The position numbers and the translations under genes were made by a program. Below, in pieces: positions 51,922 to 61,002 of a stretch of 64,000 bases of DNA (positions within the stretch are counted from its first letter, which is position 1; every line of letters starts with the position of its first letter). This DNA is from Taeniopygia guttata (Eukaryota; Chordata; Aves; Passeriformes; Estrildidae): the NCBI RefSeq assembly GCF_048771995.1, contig NC_133036.1, forward strand, positions 18,011,001 through 18,075,000, given 5' to 3'. Under the pieces are notes generated by a model. The model ran no database searches. It was not told the DNA's origin and saw only the letters and a program-made list of their open reading frames with translations.

Positions 51922-52359
51922 TTACATTTCTTCAGTGGTCAGGTTGAAGAGAATTGTCCCTTTGTTCTGTGAGTTTAGAATAAAGGAAATGTTCTTGTCT
52001 TTATAACAGGCTGTGACTGTAGGCTTGGAAACTGTAGTTGAAATGTTCTTGGCTTGCTGAATTTGCTTTATCCTCTTAACAGAGTAAATGTTCTCATGTA
52101 ATAACAAACCTGACAGATCTTCATAATTGATCCCTATCCCTGACATATGAAGGGTACAGGATGATGCAAAGAGAATGAAGCACTGTAAGTACCCTGCAAT
52201 GGAAATATTGATTCTCTCAATTGCAGCACTGCTTTCCTCTATAAGTGCCCACCTCAGCAAGAAGAAATTATGGAGGAAAATGGACAGGGGAAGTAAAATT
52301 AGACCTAAATAACAAAAAAGTAAATGATAACTCAGTGAGAGCCTGCCAAGGAGTCTCAC
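51922..52359 (-). CDS. Orphan 145-codon reading frame, function unknown
   Basis: The frame is open from a GTG to a TAA on the minus strand, with no ATG at its start. If real it is more likely an exon than a whole gene. A pyrimidine-rich acceptor-like site (ttacttttttgttatttag) lies inside the first 20 codons. The product would start with a hydrophobic stretch (about residues 10-37, including FCYLGLILLPLSIFLHNFFL) and then carry four N-x-S/T sequons (NIS three times, NLT once). That would suit a membrane or secreted glycoprotein fragment. I recognise no family. About one frame this long is expected by chance here. Confidence 0.2.
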   Translation of the reverse strand: MRLLGRLSLSYHLLFCYLGLILLPLSIFLHNFFLLRWALIEESSAAIERINISIAGYLQCFILFASSCTLHMSGIGINYEDLSGLLLHENIYSVKRIKQIQQAKNISTTVSKPTVTACYKDKNISFILNSQNKGTILFNLTTEEM

Positions 52360-54911
52360 TGCCTAAGGGTTCAGTTTCACATAGAGCCCTTAACTAGATC
52401 AATAGATTCCTTTTGGACTACCGGAGGTTAAAACAAGTATAAGTGGAAGAGGGCTAATAAATCAATGCTGCCTGTACCAGACACAAGTTAGTAGTGTCCA
52501 AACCCCTTTATACAGTTAGAGTGATTCACACAGGAGTGATTAGCATGGGCTGAGAAGTACTCTGGGTAATGGGTAAAGTGCTGTGAGGAGGGCTACTCAC
52601 ACTTCTCACTGCCAGATTAAAACTAAGCAAGTTGTTCTTTCAAAGCACGATGTCCTTGATAAACAAGGAATGGCAAGACTTATTAAAGTGCAGGCCAATC
52701 ACTGTTATACCCTGATACTGGAAGAGATAGGTGTCAGGTTCTGTTACTGCTGAAATTTTCACAGCACCCAAATGATCTCTTTGGAGGTGTGTGAGGAGGC
52801 ACATTGGCACTTAATACGTGCACACCTATTCCCAAACCTGCAAAACCACTGCAGGAACCCTTTAACCTGTTCTCGCATCTTCTTTTATCCATCACTGTTG
52901 TCTCACAGACTGCTCCCACTGAGAATGCTGCAGTTGTCTAACGAATTTCACATTCAGATGGTTGAGTCACATTACACTCCACAGGGTCATATAAATGCTC
53001 TGAAGCTGACAGTTGTGATTACAAGTTAGTTGGGTAAGAAGAGGACCCCTGGGCACAAATCTCTGATGTACCTGAAAATTTTTTTGGCAGCAGTGACTAA
53101 ATCTGTCCCAAGCCTACAAGGTCAATTTGCAGCTCAGTTTTCAACCATATTTATCTACCTCACACATTGAAATTTTTCTATGACAGTGATAAGATCTCTA
53201 GGAAACACCTCAAGTAGATTGTTTCCATGCCTAGCCTGTAACCCTCATTCTTTTGAAACAATCTTCCAGGATATGTCATTCTCATGATGATGCCATCTTA
53301 AGTTCAAAAGGAAAAAAAAAAAAAAAAAAAAGGCACCAAGAAAACCAAAGTCCAAAATAAAATATGCTCTTATGGCCATAGAATTTCCCTTTATTTCAAA
53401 TCTGGCCCATAATATGGTAGGCTTTGTTTGCAGCACTGCCACCAAATGTAGGCACTGCTCTGATGAACAATAAAGGGAAAAGGTTGGCTGCTGGAAGGGA
53501 CAAAGAATGCAGTGTAACTTAAATTTCCCATGTTACATTATGGAGGGACTTATGAATAGAAAAAAAAATGACAAAGACATGGAAAATCCTGTTTGCATAT
53601 ACAGCCTCTTGGCCCCTGAGCACTTCCAGTGCTTGATGATCTCTCAGTTGGAGTTCCTGCTCAGAACTAATGTATTTAATCACAGCACTGGTGTGACAAA
53701 ACACCAGATCAGAAAACAGCATTCACAAAAGGAATCACTCCTACTTGTGTCACGCCTATTTTAGAAGCAATAACAATATTAGACACATGTCTTGATGGTG
53801 AGAAATCAATGAAACTGCTTTAAAAGTATTCATCATTTAGCAAGTTTAAAGGTATTTAAAATAAAGTGATGTTTGAGACATTTTCCACTGAATCCCTGGA
53901 GAGAACTGTTGATCTTGGTCCATGATCAAGGCAGTGAATGGCCTTGTGTTATACAGGGACAAGTATTGATATTTCCAAATGGAAACAGGTTTTAACTAGG
54001 ATTTTGTCATTCACTAAATGAAATGGTTAATTCTTTTCATCTCTCAACACAATCCACTTCTGAAGCGCTAAGTGTTGGAAAAAAATAAGACAGTCCTTTT
54101 CTGAAGTAGCTGTTTAATACTGAGACATACAGCTGATATTTTTTGTCTGGCTTTTTTTTTCCAGGAACAAAAGAATGTAAAAACAAGGAAGGTTGCTCAA
54201 TGGCTTGGAGAACCTGGCCAGAGGTGTTTTGTCACAGACTGTAACATGAGCACTGAAAGGGAGGGGAAATGTTTTTTATGTGTTCCTTAAGTTGTGAAAC
54301 ATCCACATTGTTCAAGAACTTCAGCGTTCAAACACAGTCCCTGCCCCCACAGCACCAAGGGCTGAATCCAACACATGCTGAGGTCAACAGGAGTCCCTTC
54401 CAGCAGCTGGAACGGGGCTGGATCAGGCTCAGCACAAGACAGAAATGCAAACACTGAAGCTCTGGCTTTCAGAGGAGCTCTTCACTATGGCAGATGAATA
54501 AACCCTGGCTGGGTTGGTCCTGGTTTGGATCCTGCCAAACAAGCCATGTGCCAAAGAGTGGCCACGGGCAGTAGATGCAGGTCAGGACATCTCTTCAGAA
54601 ACATCATCCCTGTGCTGTATGTGCTACAATGTGCTCTGTGCAAAGTTCCTGCTCAGCAGAATTAGTGTCTTCAGTATGTAATTTTGATACTAAATCAAAG
54701 GCCTTTGTTTCCTAGTTACTGAACAGTGTTCCCTAGTATATGCACTGATCTACCTTGAGATGCAAGGCAAAGTTGCTGTAGCTCCATCCATCATTATCCA
54801 ATTGCTAAAATAGCCAGAAAGTGCTATCGGTGTTTGTTATAAATGAAAATTTGTCCTGCCAAATTAATATGAAAAATAAAATATTTATTTTGCAATCAAA
54901 TTTTATCTAGT
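52360..54911. other. Non-coding DNA, no gene seen
   Basis: No supported gene or mobile element. Contains an A20 tract at about 53,312-53,331. Short frames on both strands have no protein features. Confidence 0.45.
53312..53331. repeat. Poly(A) tract, 20 bp
   Basis: Uninterrupted A run flanked by 'caaaagg' and 'ggcacc'. No source transcript is recognisable next to it. Confidence 0.85.
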
Positions 54912-55390
54912 CAGCCACAAGGAAAGAACAGAGCCGAGCCCGGGATCGGCCCTGGGTGTGCAATGAGGAGTCAGCCTCAGCAGAGGTTTTCCTCCATGCC
55001 CACACACCTCCATCCTGGCACAAGTGGTTTTTATAGGGAAAATTCCGCCTGAGTTCAAGATTTCAGCAATCAGTCTTTTCTTCTATTCAGAGTCCATATG
55101 TTAATAAGATTTTCTTTTTTGCTGATGAGGGAGAACATATCAGTGTCTGGAGTTTGTTGAATCCCTTGATGAAATTTATGGGAATTCGGGAACGCTGCAT
55201 TCACATGGATCTGCCTGAGGATTTCCATGATATCCATCTCGGGTTATTCACTCGAACAATCAGCACCTGGGGTTTCTGTATCTCCCCAGACATGGCCCAT
55301 CTCCTGGCAAGCCGTACCTTCTTACTTGTAAATCAGTTTCCAATCTACACCCAGTCTCACCTGGGCCTGTGAGGGTGGGGGGGAATCCTA
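54912..55390 (-). mobile_element. LTR-like element (ERVK-like), probably solo
   Basis: GC-rich left part 'cagccacaaggaaagaacagagccgagcccgggatcggccctgg' is followed by 'ggtttttatagggaaaattcc' (reversed TATA region) and a right part with 'cagacatggcccatctcctggcaagcc', ending beside a G-rich stretch. The architecture parallels the element near 51 kb, including the gaattc and ccatctc landmarks in the same order, so the two may be distant relatives. The 72-codon plus-strand frame inside it is a shadow. Confidence 0.5.
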
Positions 55391-58300
55391 ATACAAACAT
55401 GTATACTCTAACAAATATTCAATATCACATATATCATATTAGAAATGGAGCGAAGTATATCTACTACACATAACAGTGTTCCACTGCAAATGTGCCCCCT
55501 TGCCATTCACAACCTGCAATATTAGTTCTACAAAATTTCCTTTTTATTTACAGCCCTCTAAGTACATTTCCAGAGCTAGATGCTACAGTCTTTGTCAGCA
55601 ATACAAGCAATAAAATATAAATGTATAGCTGGCACCTCTAGAGCTGGAATACAACCCAATCAAACTGACATAACTGATAAAATTCAGTGCTGCAATTCCT
55701 GCAAAGACTGAAATGCCTGAGTACAGAATGCTCTGGAAATCAGTATGGTTTTGCCATAAAAAGCCTCTACGTCAGTGCTAGGGAATAATGTCCTTTGTTG
55801 CACTGATTTAGTGCTCCAGCCAACTCCATTCTAATTAAGAACTGCTCACCAGGGACAACTCAAAAGTGTTTTGCTGCTTTTAAGTAAGCAACAGAAATGA
55901 TTGTGAGCTTGGAGGTGTATGCTTTCTTTTGCTACCAGAAATCCCTCTGTCATTTGCATCAATAAAGCCCATTGATTCTAAATTTGCTAATCCTGTTGGA
56001 AATTGTTTTCTCCTACTCTCCCTGAGTCTGGTAAATGGGGATGGAAGGTGAGAGCTACAGTAGGTGCAGGGTGAGATGGAAAGGCAGAGCTCCTGAAGAG
56101 GAGGCAGAGCTCCCTGCAGCATGTTAGGTCTACTGGCTTGGTAGAAACAATCCAGGGCTGCATTCTAAATGTCCCTTCAGCCCTAAGGATGCTTTGACTA
56201 TCACTCTTTCCTTGAAAAACTAACTTTACATTAGGTAGCAAAGTATCTCTTGCTATGTAGAAGAAGATAAAGCTTTGCACTGATGTTACCCCTGCACTTT
56301 TGATAACAGAAGCAAATATTTACCCTCTGTATCTTTGCAGCATCTGCGGTGATGTGGTACATAGAAAACCTGTAACAGAACCTGTAATAGACTCTTGCAG
56401 TCTATTGAGCCAGAAAACTCATTCACTACCAAGATTTTAACTATTTGGGATGTTTTCTCCCCCCTTCTGCCCCTCAGGAGCAATTTAAATTTAAATGAAA
56501 GATGGTTTCAAGATAACATAGTATATGTAAAAGTGTAAGTGTCCAATATCACCAGACCTGATGGGGAGGATGATAAAGCCTGTACTCTGTGCCATGGAAA
56601 AATGTTCCATTTGGAACTGAGACTTGCAGCCAAACTCCCTCCTCAGCACATTCCCTACTGCTCCCAACTATTGCTGCAGGGAATGCAGGAGAGTGGGACA
56701 AAAAGACATTCTACTTTTTCAAAGCTGCATCTTTCCTTCTTTCATCTCTTCTCTGCTTACTTCTCAATGTTCTTCAGGTCTCCTTTTTAAGGGACAGATT
56801 AAAGAACATGGGAAAACAAAGGAAACAGAAGAATATTTTATTTTAAAGAAGTATTTCTCAAGAGTGTCTGCTCTCAAATTCGTACCTTCAGATTCTCATT
56901 TTGTTGTTTCGGTTTTTTGTGTATTTAAACACATTCCCCCTGTCATAAACACTCCTTGTGCTATTTCCAGTGTCAGGAAGGGAGATCTGGTTCTGTAAAG
57001 GTACAGTTACAAGGAAGCAGATGGAAGATAAAACACTGGATGAGATTTTCTCTCTGTCTAGTTACTGGCTCGTTTATTGTCCCTTTCTATCTGTATTTGC
57101 CTGCCTTCCAAGACTGCATTGTGTCCTTCTCTCACTGATGCTAAGTGCCGGAGATTTAACTGAGCACCACACTCAGTTGCCTACAGAGCTTACATTAACA
57201 AGAAACAGTATTTAGTTATACTGGATTGGGCTCGTGTTCAGTGTTTCTTACTGGATTTTTTTTTTAAATATAGTTGTTCATGTGTCTGCAGAAAGCTTTT
57301 ATGACAGGTTTACTGTGTAGTCCATCTTAACCACAGATATGTTACCTACTGCCTGCTTCAGAGGGTTTTTCCTTCAGTGCTCATATCTTAACGTTTTGCA
57401 AGTTTTTAATCCTTACTCTCAATTTTCAGCTGGCTTGCCTCTTGCTACTTTTTCATTATTTTCCTTAATAGGATTGTAGACAGGTTTTAAGGCAACTTTC
57501 CTGAGTTCTAAGCAGATCTCATTCTGAAGTAGATGCTACTTCAGGAGGGACATAAACTTCTTGCCTCTGTCTGCCCAGCTGGGGCACGGAGATGCCAGTG
57601 CCTGGGGAAAAGGACAATTAAACAGCAAGAGCTGCTGACTGCTTTACACACTATGCTGAGAGTTTTTAAGTGCTGCAGCCTCAGAAAGGCATATAAAACT
57701 GGTGGGTTTAAGCTCACTTGACTTTTTTTTTTTTTTTTTTTTTCATTTAAACACCTGTATTTTCCATATAAGGGGAAAATCTGTATGGGTGTGTATAAAT
57801 CAGAAGACAAAGTCTGTTGTTGGATTTACTGGCAGCCTTAGGTTAAAGAATTGAAATGGCCCAAAGCAAAACCACTAAAATGTCCTAGAATGCTGCTTGG
57901 AATAATGATGGCAATGTCCAGTGAACTGTAGGACTTGATGCTAACAATTCCTGCATATGGAAAACGAGGTGTGGCAAGAGAGCCTGGGGTGATGACCAAG
58001 TGTTGGTGTCATGAGCTTTTAGGAGAGGCTATGGTGAATGACCAGGTCAGCTCTGCAACTGAGAGGAGATGTGTGTTTGGACAAAAAATTGGGAGATGGA
58101 GATAAGGGTGCTTATATCCTCATGGTCAGGGTAAGATGGCATTTTTTCAAGATTTAAAATACAAATCCCTGACATCTTTCAACACTAGATGGGGTTACTG
58201 GTTTGTTCTCAGTGTGGTTGTTTTTTAACTGTCCATCCATTCATTCAGCCTTTCTCTGATTTACTGTCCTGGTATAACAGTTGTGTGAATTGGCTCCTCA

Positions 58301-58654
58301 AAGCTGTATGAGATTTCAATGGATTCTCAGCCTTGGGGGTTGGAATCCTTCTTCCTCTCTATGTCCATCATCCTTGTCCTCGCTCCCTCGAGGGCAGATG
58401 CACTCATTTCCTTAGGCTTTATTCCTCTCTGAAATGGTGCAGATTTCTTCCAATAATGTTTACCACAAGCTGAACTGGTTTTTACACCAGTTCAAAACAG
58501 TGATAGTATCTACTAAAAGGAGCTGTTGCTCACCTAAAGATAGTTTAATATTCAAGATCACTCTTTGCTTTCCATCTCATAAAGAGTTGAGCATGTTGGG
58601 GCTTCTTGGTTTTACTTCCAACTTTCAGATTCAATTTTTAAAAGTCTTGCCAAT
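55391..58654. other. Non-coding DNA, no gene seen
   Basis: No supported gene. A T21 tract lies at 57,723-57,743. Overlapping plus-strand frames at 56,539-57,215 in all three registers are unremarkable in composition and lack splice support. Confidence 0.45.
57723..57743. repeat. Poly(T) tract, 21 bp
   Basis: Longest pure homopolymer noted in the window. It could be the reversed tail of an inserted transcript, but the sequence to its left-hand (minus-strand upstream) side contains nothing I recognise. Confidence 0.85.
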
Positions 58655-59000
58655 GTGTTGCCACAGGGCCCCAGCCGGGTAATAATTAGCATTGACTCCA
58701 TGATTGCAGAAGGCTGATGAATTGCTTTATTATATCATTTTATCTGATATTATACTAACCTTATTAAGAAATTCAGTAACTCTTACAGCCAGTCTGATAC
58801 AGCTTTGACCTAACTGGTCAATCAGTCCAAATACCATCCAGTGTCCAATTAAGAAATCACCCTTTGGTAAACAAATCTCCATTACACATTCCACATGTTC
58901 ACAACAACCAGTGCAACAAGTGGAGATAAGAATTGTTTCTCATTCTTTCTCTGATCTTCTCACTACCTTTCCCAGGGAGGTACCTGGGCAGTCCCACCTT
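58655..59000 (-). mobile_element. LTR-like element, probably solo, left of the HYDIN fragments
   Basis: The block begins TGTTGCCACAGGGCCCC, then 'gggtaataattagcattgactcc', 'gcagaaggctgatgaattgctttattatatc' and AT-rich sequence, closing near 'ctacctttcccagggagg'. The reversed R/polyadenylation region (gctttatta) precedes AT-rich U3 sequence, which is the order of a minus-strand LTR. The sequence resembles LTRs frequent in songbirds. No internal retroviral sequence is present. It marks the left boundary of the recognisable HYDIN material. Confidence 0.6.
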
Positions 59001-59205
59001 GCCCAAATCTGCATTAATCCTTTCCTTCAGAGCTGGGGAAGAAGTATCACTTCTAATGCTGAGTTATTTATTCTTCCTTGCCAGGAATGACTCCCATGCC
59101 ATCACTCTGGTCACACAGTGTGCCAAGCCACATCCGCGGCTGGGAGTTGGTGCTCCCTTGTGGCACAATCTCCGGAGTGGGAGGAGCTGTCAACTCCCCT
59201 TACAG

Positions 59206-59455
59206 GCTCGCAAACCCCATTGTTATGCCATTGAACCCAGTGCAGGAGTGATCCCTGCTAGGGGTGACGTGCCTGTGACTGTCACAGCAACCCTGGATGA
59301 CACTGGGATTTTTGCTGACATTGTCCGGCTGTTCCTTGGGAACAACCTTTGCATGTCTGGCTGGTGGCTTGGGGCACTGGCACACAATTGTCATGGACAA
59401 AACACTTGCCCTAGAGCTCAACCTGGCATACCAATTCAAGCAGGAGATCTCTCCA
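59206..59455 (+). pseudogene. HYDIN: HYDIN exon fragment, frameshifted, plus strand
   Basis: HYDIN is a very large protein (human about 5,100 residues) of repeated ASH/MSP-type Ig-like domains in the central-pair apparatus of motile cilia. Here the frame carries EPSAGVIPARGDVPVTVTAT then LDDTGIFADIVRLF, followed in other registers by VWLVAWGTGT and TIVMDKTLALELNLAYQF. That is the family order: P-x-DVPVTVTATLDDTG, a GTGTTIV turn, then DK-x-ELNLG. Two frame changes are needed, near 59,341-59,360 and 59,380-59,386. A plausible acceptor (caactccccttacag) precedes it. The copy cannot be translated as it stands, so I call it a pseudogene fragment. Assembly error is an alternative. Confidence 0.75.
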
Positions 59456-59462
59456 CTCCCAC

Positions 59463-59795
59463 CTGTCCTCCTGTCTCAACAAGGAGCAGTTTTGCTGCAG
59501 TCACCCCATCCCTGCTTCTCCCCTAAGCCCTTCCCCTATTGGTCCCCATGTACCCGAACTCCTCCTATCCTTCCCCTGTTACATACCTCGACCCCTCCCT
59601 TGGAGGGGGCTCTCGGAGCTAGCTCGCCTCTCATGCAGTTGTCCTCATACTACCCTCTCTTCTGCCTCACCCATCAATAAACCCACGAGAATTAAAGCAG
59701 CCTGAGTGTCCTCCCATCTTCCAGTGGAGCATTTTTTCTACTCTGTCTGGCACTGCTGCAGAGGACTTCCCTGTGGGATGAAGGTCCAGGGCATC
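59463..59795 (+). mobile_element. LTR-like element between HYDIN fragments, plus strand (first of a related pair)
   Basis: On the plus strand 'cctcctatccttcccctgttacatacctcg' (TATA-like), 'ggctctcggagctagctcgcc', 'cacccatcaataaaccc' (AATAAA signal), 'aaagcagcctgagtgtcctcccatcttcc' and 'ccctgtgggatgaaggtccagggc' occur in order. The same blocks in the same order form the element at about 59,860-60,393, so both are copies of one LTR family. The left limit is uncertain and the end is placed where HYDIN-like coding resumes. Confidence 0.6.
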
Positions 59796-59858
59796 CTCAC
59801 AAACCTCCATGGAGAAGCTGCAGATCTCAACATTGGGTTGAGCACAAATTCTGTGGAG
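59796..59858 (+). pseudogene. HYDIN: HYDIN exon, left part, interrupted by an LTR
   Basis: A short coding remnant, in frame from about 59,796, reads ...LHGEAADLNIGLSTNSVE and ends at the GAG codon at 59,856-59,858. The next HYDIN-like residues, VEKTFITMSNH, resume at 60,394 after a plus-strand LTR. The combined order LNI-L-S-NSV then VEKTFI-M-N matches an N-terminal HYDIN segment. In protein order it lies well before the fragment at 59,206-59,455, so the plus-strand pieces are scrambled. Confidence 0.6.
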
Positions 59859-59861
59859 GCT

Positions 59862-60393
59862 GATGTGGGATGGGGTCCTGGAGATAGTTGCCCCAGGATG
59901 CCCTGGGAGACCACCGCTGTGTGATTTCCCACCTCCCCTCATGCCAATAATCTGTTATCCTTTCCCCTGTTCAAGTCAATCATTCCTTGTGCTATCCCTT
60001 TGTTCTGGAAGGTTCTCTGGTCTTTGACCCTCATTGGTTCCCTCTTATTAACCACTCCTACCCCTTGTTCCTATTGGTATATACCTTGTCAGTCTTTCCC
60101 TGCTCCTCCCTGAAGCCTTTCCCTCATTGGCTGAGAATTACCCTGACCCTCCTATCCTGCTGCTGTTATATACCTCATCCCTCCCTCGGGACAGGGCTCT
60201 CAGAGCTTGCTCCCTTCCTGAGGGCTGTCTCCCTGCACCCCTGGCTTCATTTCTCCCTCAATAAAGCCCTCTGGAAAATACAGCAGCCTGAGAGTCATCC
60301 CGCCTCGGTGGAAGCTTCATTCCAGCTATCCCGGTGCCTGTAGACCTGCCCACTGTGGTGCTCCCTGTGGGACCTAGGTCCAGGGCGCCACAG
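59862..60393 (+). mobile_element. LTR-like element inserted in a HYDIN exon, plus strand (second of a related pair)
   Basis: Contains two TATA-like sites (attggtatatacc and ctgttatatacctc), 'agggctctcagagcttgctccc', 'ttctccctcaataaagccctctgg' (AATAAA), 'cagcagcctgagagtcatcccgcctcggtgg' and the terminal 'gggacctaggtccagggcgccaca'. It shares the promoter, polyadenylation signal, 'cagcctgag' and 'tgtggga..ggtccagggc' blocks with the neighbour at 59,463-59,795 and has a longer U3. It ends just before the HYDIN codons at 60,394. The exact left end and target-site duplication are not resolved. Confidence 0.65.
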
Positions 60394-60510
60394 GTTGAGA
60401 AGACGTTCATCACCATGTCAAACCACATAACTGTGTTCATCGTAAACAGGAGTAACATCACAGCCCATTTCCAGTGGAAGACTTCTCCCACGGAGAAGAT
60501 GAGAATGTGA
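60394..60510 (+). pseudogene. HYDIN: HYDIN exon, right part, broken by LTR and frameshift
   Basis: From the GTT at 60,394 the frame reads VEKTFITMSNHITVFIVNRS then NITAHFQWK, the HYDIN pattern of an ASH-type domain ending in HFQWK. Just after QWK the register appears to lose one base (near 60,478-60,484). The literal frame stops at TGA 60,508-60,510, whereas the shifted frame continues as FSHGEDENVKTQLF, resembling the acidic linker that follows QWK in the family. An LTR-like block separates it from its left part. This copy is non-functional as read. Confidence 0.75.
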
Positions 60511-60824
60511 AAACACAGCTCTTTCCGCCTATTTTTTTTTGGTTTTTTTTTTTTGAAGAGCCAGCAGCGGGCTCTAGGACCCAGCGATGCTTGGCTAGGC
60601 GGGGCACCCGCCCCATGGGCAGGGCCATGTGTCCCAAACCTGGCCAGGGGGACAGCCTAAATGGACGCAACTGCTCAAAAGTCAGGAAGCAACCAGAGAG
60701 GCCAAAGTGTTGGTCTGGCAGCCCTGCAACTTCCAGACTTGTGGAGATGGGTGTGAGCTGCCCAATGTGCGACAGCAGCGGGAAAAACAGGGGATCTTCC
60801 TGGGAGACCACAGACAGTGCTCAC
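60511..60824. other. Junction between opposed HYDIN fragments
   Basis: T-rich tract (60,531-60,555), then GC-rich sequence that I cannot assign. Convergent HYDIN copies end on either side, so the rearrangement breakpoint should lie here. Frames present on both strands have no family resemblance. Confidence 0.5.
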
Positions 60825-61002
60825 CTTTCAACATCCTGGGTTGGTCCTCGGTAACTCCAGGGAGGGTCCCCTCTCCTTTCAGGAAGATTTCTGCCAGTTC
60901 CAGATAGGCCACTTGGACCTGGAAAGTCTTGCAGAAGACTCCTACCTTTCCTGGCAGATAATAGACTTTCAACACTCGCTTCTTGCCAGGTGCAATGCAG
61001 CC
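60825..61002 (-). CDS. HYDIN: HYDIN internal exon (partial gene)
   Basis: On the minus strand a pyrimidine-rich acceptor (cctcctctcctgtccctgcag) precedes GCIAPGKKRVLKVYYLPGKV then FCKTFQVQVAYLELAEIFLK and GEGTLP, and a GTGAGC donor follows MLKG. The family pattern here is G-x-I-x-G-x-x-x-VLKVYYLPG, FQVQVAHLEP, I-L-GEG-FP. The exon is 178 nt and ends in phase 1. It has no stop or frameshift. Compared with HYDIN order, the whole module that should precede it (FDVLPLYG... to ...LQLFDHVA) is not visible between it and the next recognised exon on the right. The transcript may therefore be defective, or exons may have been missed. Confidence 0.8.

Noticed and set aside
57723-57743. Processed pseudogene tail (T21/A21)
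   Set aside because: No coding or transcript-like sequence is recognisable on the side where a retrocopy body should lie.
59085-59205. Extra 5' part of the plus-strand HYDIN exon starting at the ttccttgccag acceptor
   Set aside because: The encoded peptide between this acceptor and 59,206 does not resemble HYDIN; a second acceptor-like site just before 59,206 fits the recognisable part better.
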